Shown here: in pieces, positions 26,056-33,871 of the stretch
Position numbering within the stretch: the first letter of the stretch is position 1
Layout: each line of letters begins with the position of its first letter
NCBI RefSeq assembly: GCF_001586785.1
Contig: NZ_LUFH02000064.1
Span: 1-35,735, forward strand
Reading direction: 5' to 3'
Source: Sphaerospermopsis aphanizomenoides BCCUSP55
Lineage (GTDB): Bacteria; Cyanobacteriota; Cyanobacteriia; Cyanobacteriales; Nostocaceae
Length of the DNA: 35,735 nucleotides
Program-made: the position numbers and the translations under genes
The notes under the pieces: model-generated
What the model was told of the DNA's origin: nothing
Databases searched by the model: none
The model's input: the letters and a program-made list of their open reading frames with translations, nothing else

Positions 26056-27351
26056 TTATTCCTGTAGTGAAATTACTGCCTTCACTTGTAAATTAGTAAA
26101 TTTTGCTGCTTTATTACTTGATTCTTGATCTAGCTGGACATGAACTTCCACAACTCTAGAATCAATATTTTCACTAGGATCAGAGTTGATGATATTTTGC
26201 CGCTGTACTTTCCAGCCTAACCAATCTACTTTTCCCTGTAATTCTCCTGGTAAAGAATTGCTAGATATTTTTACTTTTTGTTGGGGACGGATTTTACTAA
26301 CATCACTTTGGTAAACTTCTACCACTGCATACATCTGGTTAGGTTGTCCAATTTCCACTATCCCATCATTAGATACCAATTCACCAGCACGGGTATAGAC
26401 ATCAAAAATTACACCATCTTGAGATGATTTTACATAAACTTGATCTAAGTTTGCCCTTGCTTGTTGCGCTGCGGCTATGGTGCGGTTGACTTCGGCTGTC
26501 GCTGCTGCTACATCTACCGGACGCACTTCGGCTATTTGGTTTAAGGTGGCTTTGGCAGAAGTGACTTGTTTGCTACCAGTGGCTTGAATCCGGTTCAATG
26601 CTGTTTTAGCTTCGCTAATTTGCTTGCGTCCCGTGCTATCAATACGGTTGAGGTTTGCTCTTGCTTCGCTCAACTGTTGGGTAATGGTATCAACACTCAG
26701 CTTTTTACTATCAAATAATGACTGAGAAATTGCCCCATCTCGGTAAAGTTGCTGATATCGTTGCAATTCAACTTCGGCGTTTTTCAGTTCTGCTTGTAGT
26801 CTGTTGATTGTTGCCCGTTGTGCAGAAGTTTCACCTTGCCATTGTGCTTCTAATCTCGCTACTGCTTCTCTCTGTCCAGTTACATCTCCTAGCTTTTGGG
26901 CTTTTATTCTAGCAATTTCGGCTTTTTGGGCTTCTATTTCTCCGATTTTTGCCCCTGCTTGCACTTTCTCTAAATTTACCTGGGCAACTTTCACCGCAGC
27001 TTGGGCTTCTTGGTAAGCAGCTTGGAGTCGGGGACGGTTATCCAAAATAGCTATGATTTGTCCAGCTTTTACTTTATCCCCTTCTTTGACCAAAAGCTGC
27101 TCTACTCGGCTACCTTGACTAGATGTAGGTGCGGAAAGTTTAATGACTTTTCCCTTGGGTTCTAGTCTCCCCAATGCCGTCACTGTCTTAATTTGCGGTA
27201 TGCTGACTGGGGAAACTTGAGTTGTCTGGGCAGTTTTAGATTTATCCTGTAATATTATATACCCTTGTAAGCCACCAATGCCAACAATTATTGCTGTTCC
27301 CAGCATAATTATTGGTCGAGGACTAGGTTTAAATACTAGATCACGCATCAT
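26056..27351 (-). CDS. devB: DevB-type HlyD-family membrane fusion protein
   Basis: A 431-residue periplasmic adaptor. One N-terminal membrane anchor (about residues 14-33) precedes a lipoyl half-motif with ALGRLEPKGKVIKLSAP and VEQLLVKEGDKVKAGQIIAILD. A long alpha-hairpin of Ala/Gln/Lys-rich coiled coil (about 110-290) follows, then the second lipoyl half (VKSSQDGVIFDVYTRAGELV) and a beta-barrel. It bridges DevAC to an outer-membrane TolC-type channel. A GAGAGGG ribosome site precedes the ATG pair. It is the first gene of the operon and diverges from the TetR gene across a palindrome-bearing spacer. Confidence 0.93.
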   Translation of the reverse strand: MMRDLVFKPSPRPIIMLGTAIIVGIGGLQGYIILQDKSKTAQTTQVSPVSIPQIKTVTALGRLEPKGKVIKLSAPTSSQGSRVEQLLVKEGDKVKAGQIIAILDNRPRLQAAYQEAQAAVKVAQVNLEKVQAGAKIGEIEAQKAEIARIKAQKLGDVTGQREAVARLEAQWQGETSAQRATINRLQAELKNAEVELQRYQQLYRDGAISQSLFDSKKLSVDTITQQLSEARANLNRIDSTGRKQISEAKTALNRIQATGSKQVTSAKATLNQIAEVRPVDVAAATAEVNRTIAAAQQARANLDQVYVKSSQDGVIFDVYTRAGELVSNDGIVEIGQPNQMYAVVEVYQSDVSKIRPQQKVKISSNSLPGELQGKVDWLGWKVQRQNIINSDPSENIDSRVVEVHVQLDQESSNKAAKFTNLQVKAVISLQE

Positions 27352-27380
27352 AGAGTTTCCCTCTCACATTTGAGATGCTA

Positions 27381-27418
27381 ACTAAACTAATTAGTTTAGT
27401 AATACAACTAAACTAAAC
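27381..27418. promoter_or_regulatory. Putative TetR operator: 20-bp palindrome plus extra half-site
   Basis: ACTAAACTAATTAGTTTAGT is a perfect 20-bp palindrome at 27381-27400. After AATACA, a further direct half-site ACTAAACTAAAC lies at 27407-27418. It lies between the divergent devB and tetR genes, 30 bp upstream of devB, where a TetR repressor would block both promoters. Binding is inferred. Confidence 0.75.
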
Positions 27419-27475
27419 CGTTCATTACAATAATGTCAAGAGCGATCGCCAAAATAATTCATTTAGGTTGCTTAT

Positions 27476-28339
27476 ATGCCAAAAAAGAGTAGAAAAATAG
27501 ATACAGAGCGATTAACAGATAAAGTAGATGCTATCCTGGCTGGTGCTATGCAGGAATTTTTAGTACATGGTTACTCTGCGGCGACAATGGATAGAGTAAC
27601 AGAAGCCGCAGGGGTATCTAAAACAACGATATATAGCTATTTTCAGGATAAAGAAGGTCTATTTACTGCACTAATTGAAGGATTAGCACGGAAAAAATAT
27701 TTGGCAGTTTTTAACCCTCAAGATCCGCAATTTCTGGAAGGAGAACCGGAGATAGTTTTGCGTCGAATCGCCAACAATATTTTAGATAATATTACTTGTT
27801 CACAGGAATTGTTGAGCTTTGTGAGGTTGATTATTGCTGAATCTGGGCGTTTTCCGTCACTAGCTCAGGTTTTTGTTCGCAATGTCGATAAAAATGGTCT
27901 AGATACAATTACTGAGTATTTTTCCGCCCATCCAGAATTGCAATTACCCGATGCACAGGTAGCAGCACGGATTTTTCTGGGGACTTTGGTGCATTTTACG
28001 ATTATTCAGTATATGTTACATGGTGCGGATATTTTACCAATGGAGCGCGATCGCTTGATTGATAATCTGGTTAATTTAATGACTTGTAATCAGATAGATA
28101 TACATGGTGGCAAGTATTCCGGGACAAGGCATAAATCACCCAGACGCAAGCGCACATCTGAAGGTAAATTTCAGGCTGATTACGGTGATGAGACGAAAAA
28201 ATTGCGGTCTATTCGGCTGACAGATACGGCTTGGGCAAAGTTGGATGAATTAGCTCAGGAACATAATCTGACTCGCAGTGAGATGATTGAAGTTTTTGCG
28301 CGTCAAGGGTTTGGAGATGGTCAGGAGTCGGGAGATTAA
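27476..28339 (+). CDS. TetR-family regulator with a C-terminal ribbon-helix-helix-like extension
   Basis: A 287-residue regulator. The N-terminal TetR helix-turn-helix occupies about residues 15-62 (ILAGAMQEFLVHGYSAATMD...VSKTTIYSYFQDKEGLF), and an all-helical ligand/dimer domain runs to about 205. A basic linker (HKSPRRKR) leads to a segment at 240-280 (LRSIRLTDTAWAKLDELA, then LTRSEMIEVFARQG) with the beta-helix-helix look of CopG/RHH DNA-binding domains. The length exceeds ordinary TetR proteins by 80-90 residues. It diverges from devB, and the palindrome between them is the likely operator, suggesting control of the exporter and of itself. Confidence 0.88.
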   Translation: MPKKSRKIDTERLTDKVDAILAGAMQEFLVHGYSAATMDRVTEAAGVSKTTIYSYFQDKEGLFTALIEGLARKKYLAVFNPQDPQFLEGEPEIVLRRIANNILDNITCSQELLSFVRLIIAESGRFPSLAQVFVRNVDKNGLDTITEYFSAHPELQLPDAQVAARIFLGTLVHFTIIQYMLHGADILPMERDRLIDNLVNLMTCNQIDIHGGKYSGTRHKSPRRKRTSEGKFQADYGDETKKLRSIRLTDTAWAKLDELAQEHNLTRSEMIEVFARQGFGDGQESGD

Positions 28340-28440
28340 TTTGTATGTACATGGATAGATTGAACTTTGCCAGGAAAACAACAGTGATGGGAAAAATCAG
28401 GAGAAAAACGGAGAATCATGTATTATCTCTTGCCTGTTTC

Positions 28441-28458
28441 CTCCTGCCTCCTGCCTCC
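28441..28458. repeat. CTCCTGC heptamer array abutting the tpsB stop
   Basis: Two and a half CTCCTGC units end at the base before the tpsB stop codon. On the sense strand the sequence after TAA reads GGAGGCAGGAGG. Confidence 0.7.
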
Positions 28459-30342
28459 TTAAAGCTTATATCCCACACTAAAGTAAAAACCCTCATCCTG
28501 GGCATTTACACCACGGTCATCTAAGTCAATTAAAGGCAGACCGTAATCTAAACGCATATTCAGACCGGGTAGAAGTTGCCATAAAACTCCCACTCCTGCA
28601 CCAGCTAAAAAGGTTTGTTTCTGTAGTGTGTTGGGGTTATCATCTGTATTCCATACATATCCTAAATCAAAAAATGGCGCGACTTTGATGAATTGCTCTG
28701 TATTTTTATCTTTGTGAATTGTAATTTGGTTTTCCAGTACAAATCTGACTCCGTTGTCACCTGCACGGGCATTTTGCCGATAACCGCGCACTGACTGACC
28801 ACCACCAATGACAAATTGCTGTGAGGGTAATAAACCATCGGGAGTGAGTTGTGCTTCAGCTTGGGCAATTAAGGTATAGTTATCACTAAAGCGTTGTACT
28901 CGTTGTATTTGTCCTAACCAACTGAAAAATTTCCCATCAGGAATAGGATCATCGTTGCTGGTGGCATCCAATACGTCAATACCAAAACTGAATAAAGAAC
29001 GTAAAGACCATGCACCATTTATATCTCGTGCTAAATAATCTTGTCCAAATTTAATCACGCGGGTGCGACTGTTTCCTTCGTCGTCTGGACCAAAACCAAA
29101 TGCTGTTGGCCCTGCAAAGGTAAAGGTTTGCCCATCTTGGACAGTAAAGCCTAATGATAAAGCAAATTCTTGTCGGGGCGATCGCACTAATGGCTGACGA
29201 AAACTCACTTCATATAGTTGGGACTCTCCCCGAATATCGAAATCTTTAAAAGGTTCTTGGATGACTTCGTTATTATTAATTGATGTTCGCAGTTGCACAG
29301 TTCCATTCATCGCATTCACCGGGATGCGATAACTGAAATCATAGATATTCGATCCGCCTTGGGCTGTAAAATAATATGAAGCTGCTAATTCGTCACCCAA
29401 TCCTGTAAGATTGCGATAACTGGTATTGATACCAAATCTTTCTGAACCAATGCTGGGTGGAGAATAGTTATCAACGCTTAATCCAGCTTTAAAGGAGTCA
29501 GCTTCCGTAACTCTGACTACTAAAATATTTTGACCCACCTGAGTACCTGCACGAATGCTGGCTTCTACATTGGAAAACAAGGGGTCTGCCCGTAATAATC
29601 TTAACTGGTCTTCTAAATCACCTGTGGCTAGAGGTGTTTTAATTCCCAACGCTATCCGCGATCGCACATAATTAGGATTGATGCGTTTTGTGCCTTCAAT
29701 TTCGATTTTCTCTACACCAGCTTCAATTATCCGTATTTGTACCACACCATCGCTAATTGTTTGGTTGGCTAAAATTGCTCTTGTGGTCAGATAACCTCGG
29801 TCTAAGTAAAGTTGGGTGATATTATTAGCAACTTCTCTGAGTTCTTCCAGGGTTACAGAACGTCCTTGTACTGGCTGAGTCAGGGCATTTAATTGTTCTT
29901 GGTTAAAAATTGTACTGCCCGTTACCTCAATTTTATCAACTTGAATATTTTGGCTGACTGTCTCCGGTTCTGTTTTTGCTTCTGTTTCCGGTACAGGTTC
30001 TGGTGGGACTATCTCCTGTTTTTCTGGTGTTAGCGGTTCGGGAATAGGTGCTGGTTGCAGAAATCTTTCTTGGTTGGGATCACCTGCGGGATTTGCTGCT
30101 GGTTGCAGGAGGTCATTTGGTACTTCTAATAACACCAATGAACTCAGTAAATCATTCTTATTTGCTGCTGCTGGCTTTGGTTCTACTGGTTTATCTGTCA
30201 CTTTAGCCAGCAGATAATCTGGTAATTCTAATAACACCACAGCACTGGAAAATTGAGCATAACTAGCCGATGCAGATACAACTAAGAGCGCACTGGGGAT
30301 TAAAAATACACGCCACATTCTACCTTCTGAGTGCCAACGCAT
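28459..30342 (-). CDS. TpsB/ShlB/FhaC-type outer-membrane secretion transporter
   Basis: A 627-residue two-partner secretion transporter. A signal peptide (cleavage near A29) is followed by a Pro/Glu-rich extension (30-130) holding a duplicated motif (VVLLELPDYLL / LVLLEVPNDLL). POTRA-1 spans about 133-208 (IQVDKIEVTGSTIFNQEQL), POTRA-2 about 210-285 (VEKIEIEGTKRINPNYVRSRI), then a C-terminal 16-strand barrel. The barrel has the FhaC-family motif GGGQSVRGYRQNARAGDNG and a final aromatic-rich strand (FYFSVGYKL). The first ATG has AGGAG 10 nt upstream; ATG at 30318 is an alternative. It diverges from the COP23 gene and faces a TpsA gene at 33872, its probable substrate. Confidence 0.92.
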   Translation of the reverse strand: MRWHSEGRMWRVFLIPSALLVVSASASYAQFSSAVVLLELPDYLLAKVTDKPVEPKPAAANKNDLLSSLVLLEVPNDLLQPAANPAGDPNQERFLQPAPIPEPLTPEKQEIVPPEPVPETEAKTEPETVSQNIQVDKIEVTGSTIFNQEQLNALTQPVQGRSVTLEELREVANNITQLYLDRGYLTTRAILANQTISDGVVQIRIIEAGVEKIEIEGTKRINPNYVRSRIALGIKTPLATGDLEDQLRLLRADPLFSNVEASIRAGTQVGQNILVVRVTEADSFKAGLSVDNYSPPSIGSERFGINTSYRNLTGLGDELAASYYFTAQGGSNIYDFSYRIPVNAMNGTVQLRTSINNNEVIQEPFKDFDIRGESQLYEVSFRQPLVRSPRQEFALSLGFTVQDGQTFTFAGPTAFGFGPDDEGNSRTRVIKFGQDYLARDINGAWSLRSLFSFGIDVLDATSNDDPIPDGKFFSWLGQIQRVQRFSDNYTLIAQAEAQLTPDGLLPSQQFVIGGGQSVRGYRQNARAGDNGVRFVLENQITIHKDKNTEQFIKVAPFFDLGYVWNTDDNPNTLQKQTFLAGAGVGVLWQLLPGLNMRLDYGLPLIDLDDRGVNAQDEGFYFSVGYKL

Positions 30343-30798
30343 AAAATTATTGCTCCTGATTACTTCTGTATTTGATTTTTATACTTATATAAACTTGCAG
30401 TTCCAAAATTAACACGCTATGTCTCCTTTGGATACATTAATGGCCAAATTTTCGGATTTTTTTGACTAATAGTTCTGAGCAATCGAGCTGCAATGATTAC
30501 TTAAGTCATATTTAATACTATATTTATTTTTAATAAACTGGGTAACTACTGAATTCAGATCAGAATTTTATGAAGTTACTGCAAAAAAAATCAGTGCGTA
30601 CTATAAGTAAATTTACGCTTATGGTACTAAAAGATTATAAGCTAATTTATTTATAAAGCATTAAGTCAAACAAAAAAATAAACAAATCATCTGAAGTTAT
30701 GTAAAGTAACAACCGAACAATAGGCTTGTACAACTCAAGATATTTGCTTTTAAGCATTTATAACACTAAAACAATCAGTTTATTTAGGAGAGAACAAA
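30343..30798. promoter_or_regulatory. Divergent promoter region of the secretion locus
   Basis: A 456-bp AT-rich spacer with no gene. It must hold the promoters of tpsB (minus) and the COP23-protease genes (plus). I see a 10-bp palindrome GTAAATTTAC at 30607-30616 and a strong ribosome site (AGGAGAG, 30787-30793) for the COP23 gene, but no promoter pair I would defend. Confidence 0.5.
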
Positions 30799-31386
30799 AT
30801 GCTACGTAAATCCTTAGCAATCCTTAGTGGCGCAGTTATCGTCAGCACTTTGGGAGCAGCAGTTAGCAGCCCCAGTTATGCTCAAGTTGGGCCTTTCAGT
30901 TGTGATACAAATAGCCTAACTACTGTTGTTGGGGCAAGAAGAGCGCCAGTAATGCGCTGGAGAACAAATGAGTTCGCCGGTTCTGGATATGACAGTGTTC
31001 GTAGATGTGTGGAAGTATCATCAAGATTTAATCATTTTTACAGCACAGGTCAGTTAAACTACATTACCGCTGGGATAGTCAGAGGAATGCCCGTAGTTTG
31101 TGCTACATCTGGTGGTGGCTCTTGTGATAGCAGCAATGTCTTATTTACCTTAAATCGCAGAAATAGCCGCAACGTAGCAGGTATCCTGCAAACACTTTTT
31201 GATAATCGTGCAGGTGCTACTGGTGCAATTGTCAATGAATCTAGCGAGAGAGTTTACATCGACGTAAATAAAATGTTGACTGAATTGGGTGTAACTGGTA
31301 GTGCTTCAGGACAAACAGAACCAGGTGTAATTAATAACAGCCCTGAGACAACACCTAGCACAACACCCGGTGGTAATGTCTGGTAA
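30799..31386 (+). CDS. COP23 domain protein, exported, C-terminal NVW
   Basis: A 195-residue exported protein. The signal peptide (about 1-29, ending PSYA) precedes a domain resembling COP23, the circadian oscillating protein first described in the cyanobacterium Cyanothece. Visible blocks are FSCDTNS, VMRWRTNEF, RRCVEVSSRFNHFY, GQLNYITAGIVRGMPVVCA and SSNVLFTLNRRNSRNVAGILQTL. Four Cys could form disulfides. The tail from about residue 168 is Thr/Pro/Asn-rich and ends GGNVW. AGGAGAG precedes the ATG. It heads a plus-strand run with two proteases sharing the terminal Trp. Function is unknown. Confidence 0.87.
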   Translation: MLRKSLAILSGAVIVSTLGAAVSSPSYAQVGPFSCDTNSLTTVVGARRAPVMRWRTNEFAGSGYDSVRRCVEVSSRFNHFYSTGQLNYITAGIVRGMPVVCATSGGGSCDSSNVLFTLNRRNSRNVAGILQTLFDNRAGATGAIVNESSERVYIDVNKMLTELGVTGSASGQTEPGVINNSPETTPSTTPGGNVW

Positions 31387-31485
31387 GAGCTTAAAAGTTC
31401 GATTAACATAGACTAATTCTCCTTTCCAAAAGCCAAAAAGTAATGGGGAGGAGATATTAGTTAACTGTTTGTGAGTTGAGCGAAC

Positions 31486-32397
31486 ATGAATGTTTCTAGA
31501 ATCAGTTTTTCGGTTTTAATTAGCTGTCTGTCTTTTGCTGTTTCTAATCAGTCTGTCTATTCCATAGAAACGCAAAAATTAATAGCTGATACAGAGATTT
31601 CTCAAACTTCTGATCAATGGTCAGAAAAGATTGTACGTCAACAAGCCCGTGCGATTACAGTTAAAATTATATCGGGAGACAATTGGGGTTCAGGAATTCT
31701 TATTCAAAGAAAAGGTCAGATTTACACAGTTCTTACAAACGCTCATGTTTTGAGAATGGGTAATAATTATCAAATCCAAACTCCCGATGGTAAAATTTAC
31801 CGGGGTCAAACAGTTAAGGCTGTAAATTTCAATGATGATGATTTGGGATTACTCAGTTTTAAAAGTAGCAATAATTATGCGATCGCCTCAATTGCTAAAT
31901 CACCTTTAGCAGTAGGAGACAAAACCTTTGCGGCTGGCTTTCCTCATGAAACTAAAACGTGGTCATTCACAACTGGAAAGATCGACTATATATTACCTAA
32001 ATCTTTTCAAGGTGGTTATCAAATTGGTTACAGCAACGACATCCTCAAAGGTATGAGTGGTGGACCCGTACTCAATCAGCGTGGTGAACTGGTAGCAATT
32101 AATGGTAGACACAAATTTCCTCTCTGGGGAAATCCCTTTATTTTTGAAGATGGTTCTACTCCCAATTTAGAAACCCGGAGTAAATTTGAATATTCCAGTT
32201 GGGCTGTATCAGTAGGAACTTTTCTCAACAGCGCCCCCCAATTTTCCCAAGGCGGGACTAAACCAACTACAGGATCATCTTACACGGAAATTGAAGTTGA
32301 TTCTCTCTATTCCAATTCTGCCCCTTCTGCACCACCAACCCCAAGCCCTGCAAATCAACCAATCAATCAGCCAAAACCTTCTGTGTGGATTTGGTAA
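31486..32397 (+). CDS. Exported trypsin-like serine protease, C-terminal WIW
   Basis: A 303-residue chymotrypsin/HtrA-fold protease. The signal peptide ends near residue 26. The catalytic triad is visible: His87 (TNAHVL), Asp119 (DDDLGLL) and Ser191 (GMSGGPV). The oxyanion region and the following strand (ELVAINGRH) are intact. There is no PDZ domain. The last 40 residues form a Pro/Ser/Asn-rich tail ending SVWIW. It lies 99 bp after the COP23 gene, probably in the same transcription unit, with the second protease 157 bp on. The periplasm or cell surface is the likely site. The natural substrate is unknown; the neighbouring TpsA is an obvious candidate. Confidence 0.9.
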   Translation: MNVSRISFSVLISCLSFAVSNQSVYSIETQKLIADTEISQTSDQWSEKIVRQQARAITVKIISGDNWGSGILIQRKGQIYTVLTNAHVLRMGNNYQIQTPDGKIYRGQTVKAVNFNDDDLGLLSFKSSNNYAIASIAKSPLAVGDKTFAAGFPHETKTWSFTTGKIDYILPKSFQGGYQIGYSNDILKGMSGGPVLNQRGELVAINGRHKFPLWGNPFIFEDGSTPNLETRSKFEYSSWAVSVGTFLNSAPQFSQGGTKPTTGSSYTEIEVDSLYSNSAPSAPPTPSPANQPINQPKPSVWIW

Positions 32398-32472
32398 ATA
32401 GATTTACATCTGTAGACGAGACAGTTATGACATTAAGCAAAACTAAAACCTAAACACTGAAAGGCTTTTATC

Positions 32473-32501
32473 ACTGTCACCTGTCACCTGTCACCTGCTA
32501 T
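32473..32501. repeat. Heptamer array between the two protease genes
   Basis: CTGTCAC CTGTCAC CTGTCAC CTGCTATA: three units plus the CTATA flank, 75 bp after the first protease stop. Unlike the stop-adjacent arrays it is pyrimidine-rich on the sense strand of the gene before it. Confidence 0.85.
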
Positions 32502-32554
32502 ACCAGGAAATTTGTTAATAATTATAAATCTCAGTAGTTTCAGGAAATTGCATC

Positions 32555-33631
32555 ATGTTAAATCCTTATTTATTATCAGGTTGCTTTATCGGTTCAGCAA
32601 TGGTAATGGTATCGAGTCCAGCCATTGCTAGAGAAGCATTATCCCCCAGAGAAGTAGCCAGCATTGCCAAATCTACGGTAGTGCAGATTGCCCCCACAGC
32701 TAATTATCCCGGTTCAGGTGTGATTGTTGGTACTTACAAAGAAGATGGTAAAAACGTTTATGTGGTACTAACAGCTAACCACGTTGTTCAACACCCAGAC
32801 GATGAATATCAAGTTATTACACCCGTTCCCCTAGAAGGAGACAGAAGAAGGCAAAAAATCAGTATTTCCACAGAGAAAGATATTCAGAGATTGCCCGGAG
32901 TAGATTTAGCAGTTGTCAGGTTTCGCAGCGAACATAAATTTAATACTGCTACCCTAAGTGATTCTGACTATGCTACTGAAGGTGCAGGTATCTATGTTTC
33001 TGGATTTCCCAACCCTGGACAGGCAATTAAAAAGCGTGTGTTTCAGTTCACTTCCTCCTTGGTTTCCAGCCGTTTAGATGGGGATGCAGTGGCAGGTGAA
33101 GAAGATACCGCCGTGGACAATGGTTATGCTATATCTTATACCGCAACTACCAGAGCAGGTATGAGTGGAGGCCCTGTATTTGATGTAGCAGGAAGAGTTG
33201 TTGGTATTCATGGTAGAGGTGACAGAGAAGAAGCCCCCAAGCGAGTAGCATCTTCAGCGAGTAATCAAGAAAGTGGACCTCAAAGAGTTCCAGATAAAAC
33301 CGGTTTTAATTTAGCCATTCCTACTCAGACTTTTCTCAGGAAATTAGCGCCAAATGCTATCTACAAATTAGGTATGAAACTGGATAAATCTGAACCAGGT
33401 GCAGCGCAGTTGTTTGCTACCAGAGGTCGTCCTGTAGATCCCAAAGACCCTCTCAACACTAATATTACAGAAGAAGAACCAGTAGATGCAGCTGTTGAGG
33501 TGGTGAACAAGTCTCCTAAAAACACCACTCCGTCCCGTCCTACAACCACTGAGATTACTCCCCCCATCCCCACACAGACCATACCCAATCAAAATACTAC
33601 TCCTGATCCCTCTAATTCTCGTTTATGGTGA
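32555..33631 (+). CDS. Exported trypsin-like serine protease, C-terminal RLW
   Basis: A 358-residue second protease. The signal peptide ends near A25 (SSPAIA). The triad is His76 (TANHVV), Asp117 (GVDLAVV) and Ser204 (GMSGGPVFD), and VVGIHGRGD follows as the substrate-groove strand. The core is longer than that of the first protease by insertions around 92-113 and 172-190. The acidic Pro/Thr-rich tail (about 295-358) ends NSRLW. Again there is no PDZ domain. A strong terminator follows. The two proteases share fold and tail type but are clearly diverged, so they are old paralogues rather than a recent duplication. Confidence 0.9.
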   Translation: MLNPYLLSGCFIGSAMVMVSSPAIAREALSPREVASIAKSTVVQIAPTANYPGSGVIVGTYKEDGKNVYVVLTANHVVQHPDDEYQVITPVPLEGDRRRQKISISTEKDIQRLPGVDLAVVRFRSEHKFNTATLSDSDYATEGAGIYVSGFPNPGQAIKKRVFQFTSSLVSSRLDGDAVAGEEDTAVDNGYAISYTATTRAGMSGGPVFDVAGRVVGIHGRGDREEAPKRVASSASNQESGPQRVPDKTGFNLAIPTQTFLRKLAPNAIYKLGMKLDKSEPGAAQLFATRGRPVDPKDPLNTNITEEEPVDAAVEVVNKSPKNTTPSRPTTTEITPPIPTQTIPNQNTTPDPSNSRLW

Positions 33632-33694
33632 TTAAAATTTGTTACAAATTAATAAGTCACCATCACGTCTATTAAAACATAAGTTGTTAGAAAG

Positions 33695-33714
33695 CCCGCA
33701 GTTGCGGGTTTTTT
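33695..33714 (+). terminator. Rho-independent terminator after the second protease
   Basis: CCCGCAGTTGCGGG followed by TTTTTT: a GC-rich 5-bp stem with a tetraloop and a T-run, the clearest terminator in the window. It separates the COP23-protease unit from the tpsA gene. Confidence 0.9.
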
Positions 33715-33871
33715 ACTATGTAATGGTAAAAATACTGAGATTATTTTTATTAAATTTCATTGATAATTGCCAAAATTTAAGGATATCCACTTATATTAAT
33801 AATGATATGAAATAAAGGAAAATTCAAATTGAAACGGACAAATTGAACCTTTATTTATACAGGGGATTTAT

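Noticed and set aside
28441-28458. GGAGG sequences after the tpsB stop as a ribosome site for a downstream gene
   Set aside because: No start codon or ORF follows on the minus strand. The sequence is part of a heptamer array.
30343-30798. Small RNA gene in the tpsB-COP23 spacer
   Set aside because: No convincing promoter-plus-terminator pair or stable hairpin was seen by eye.
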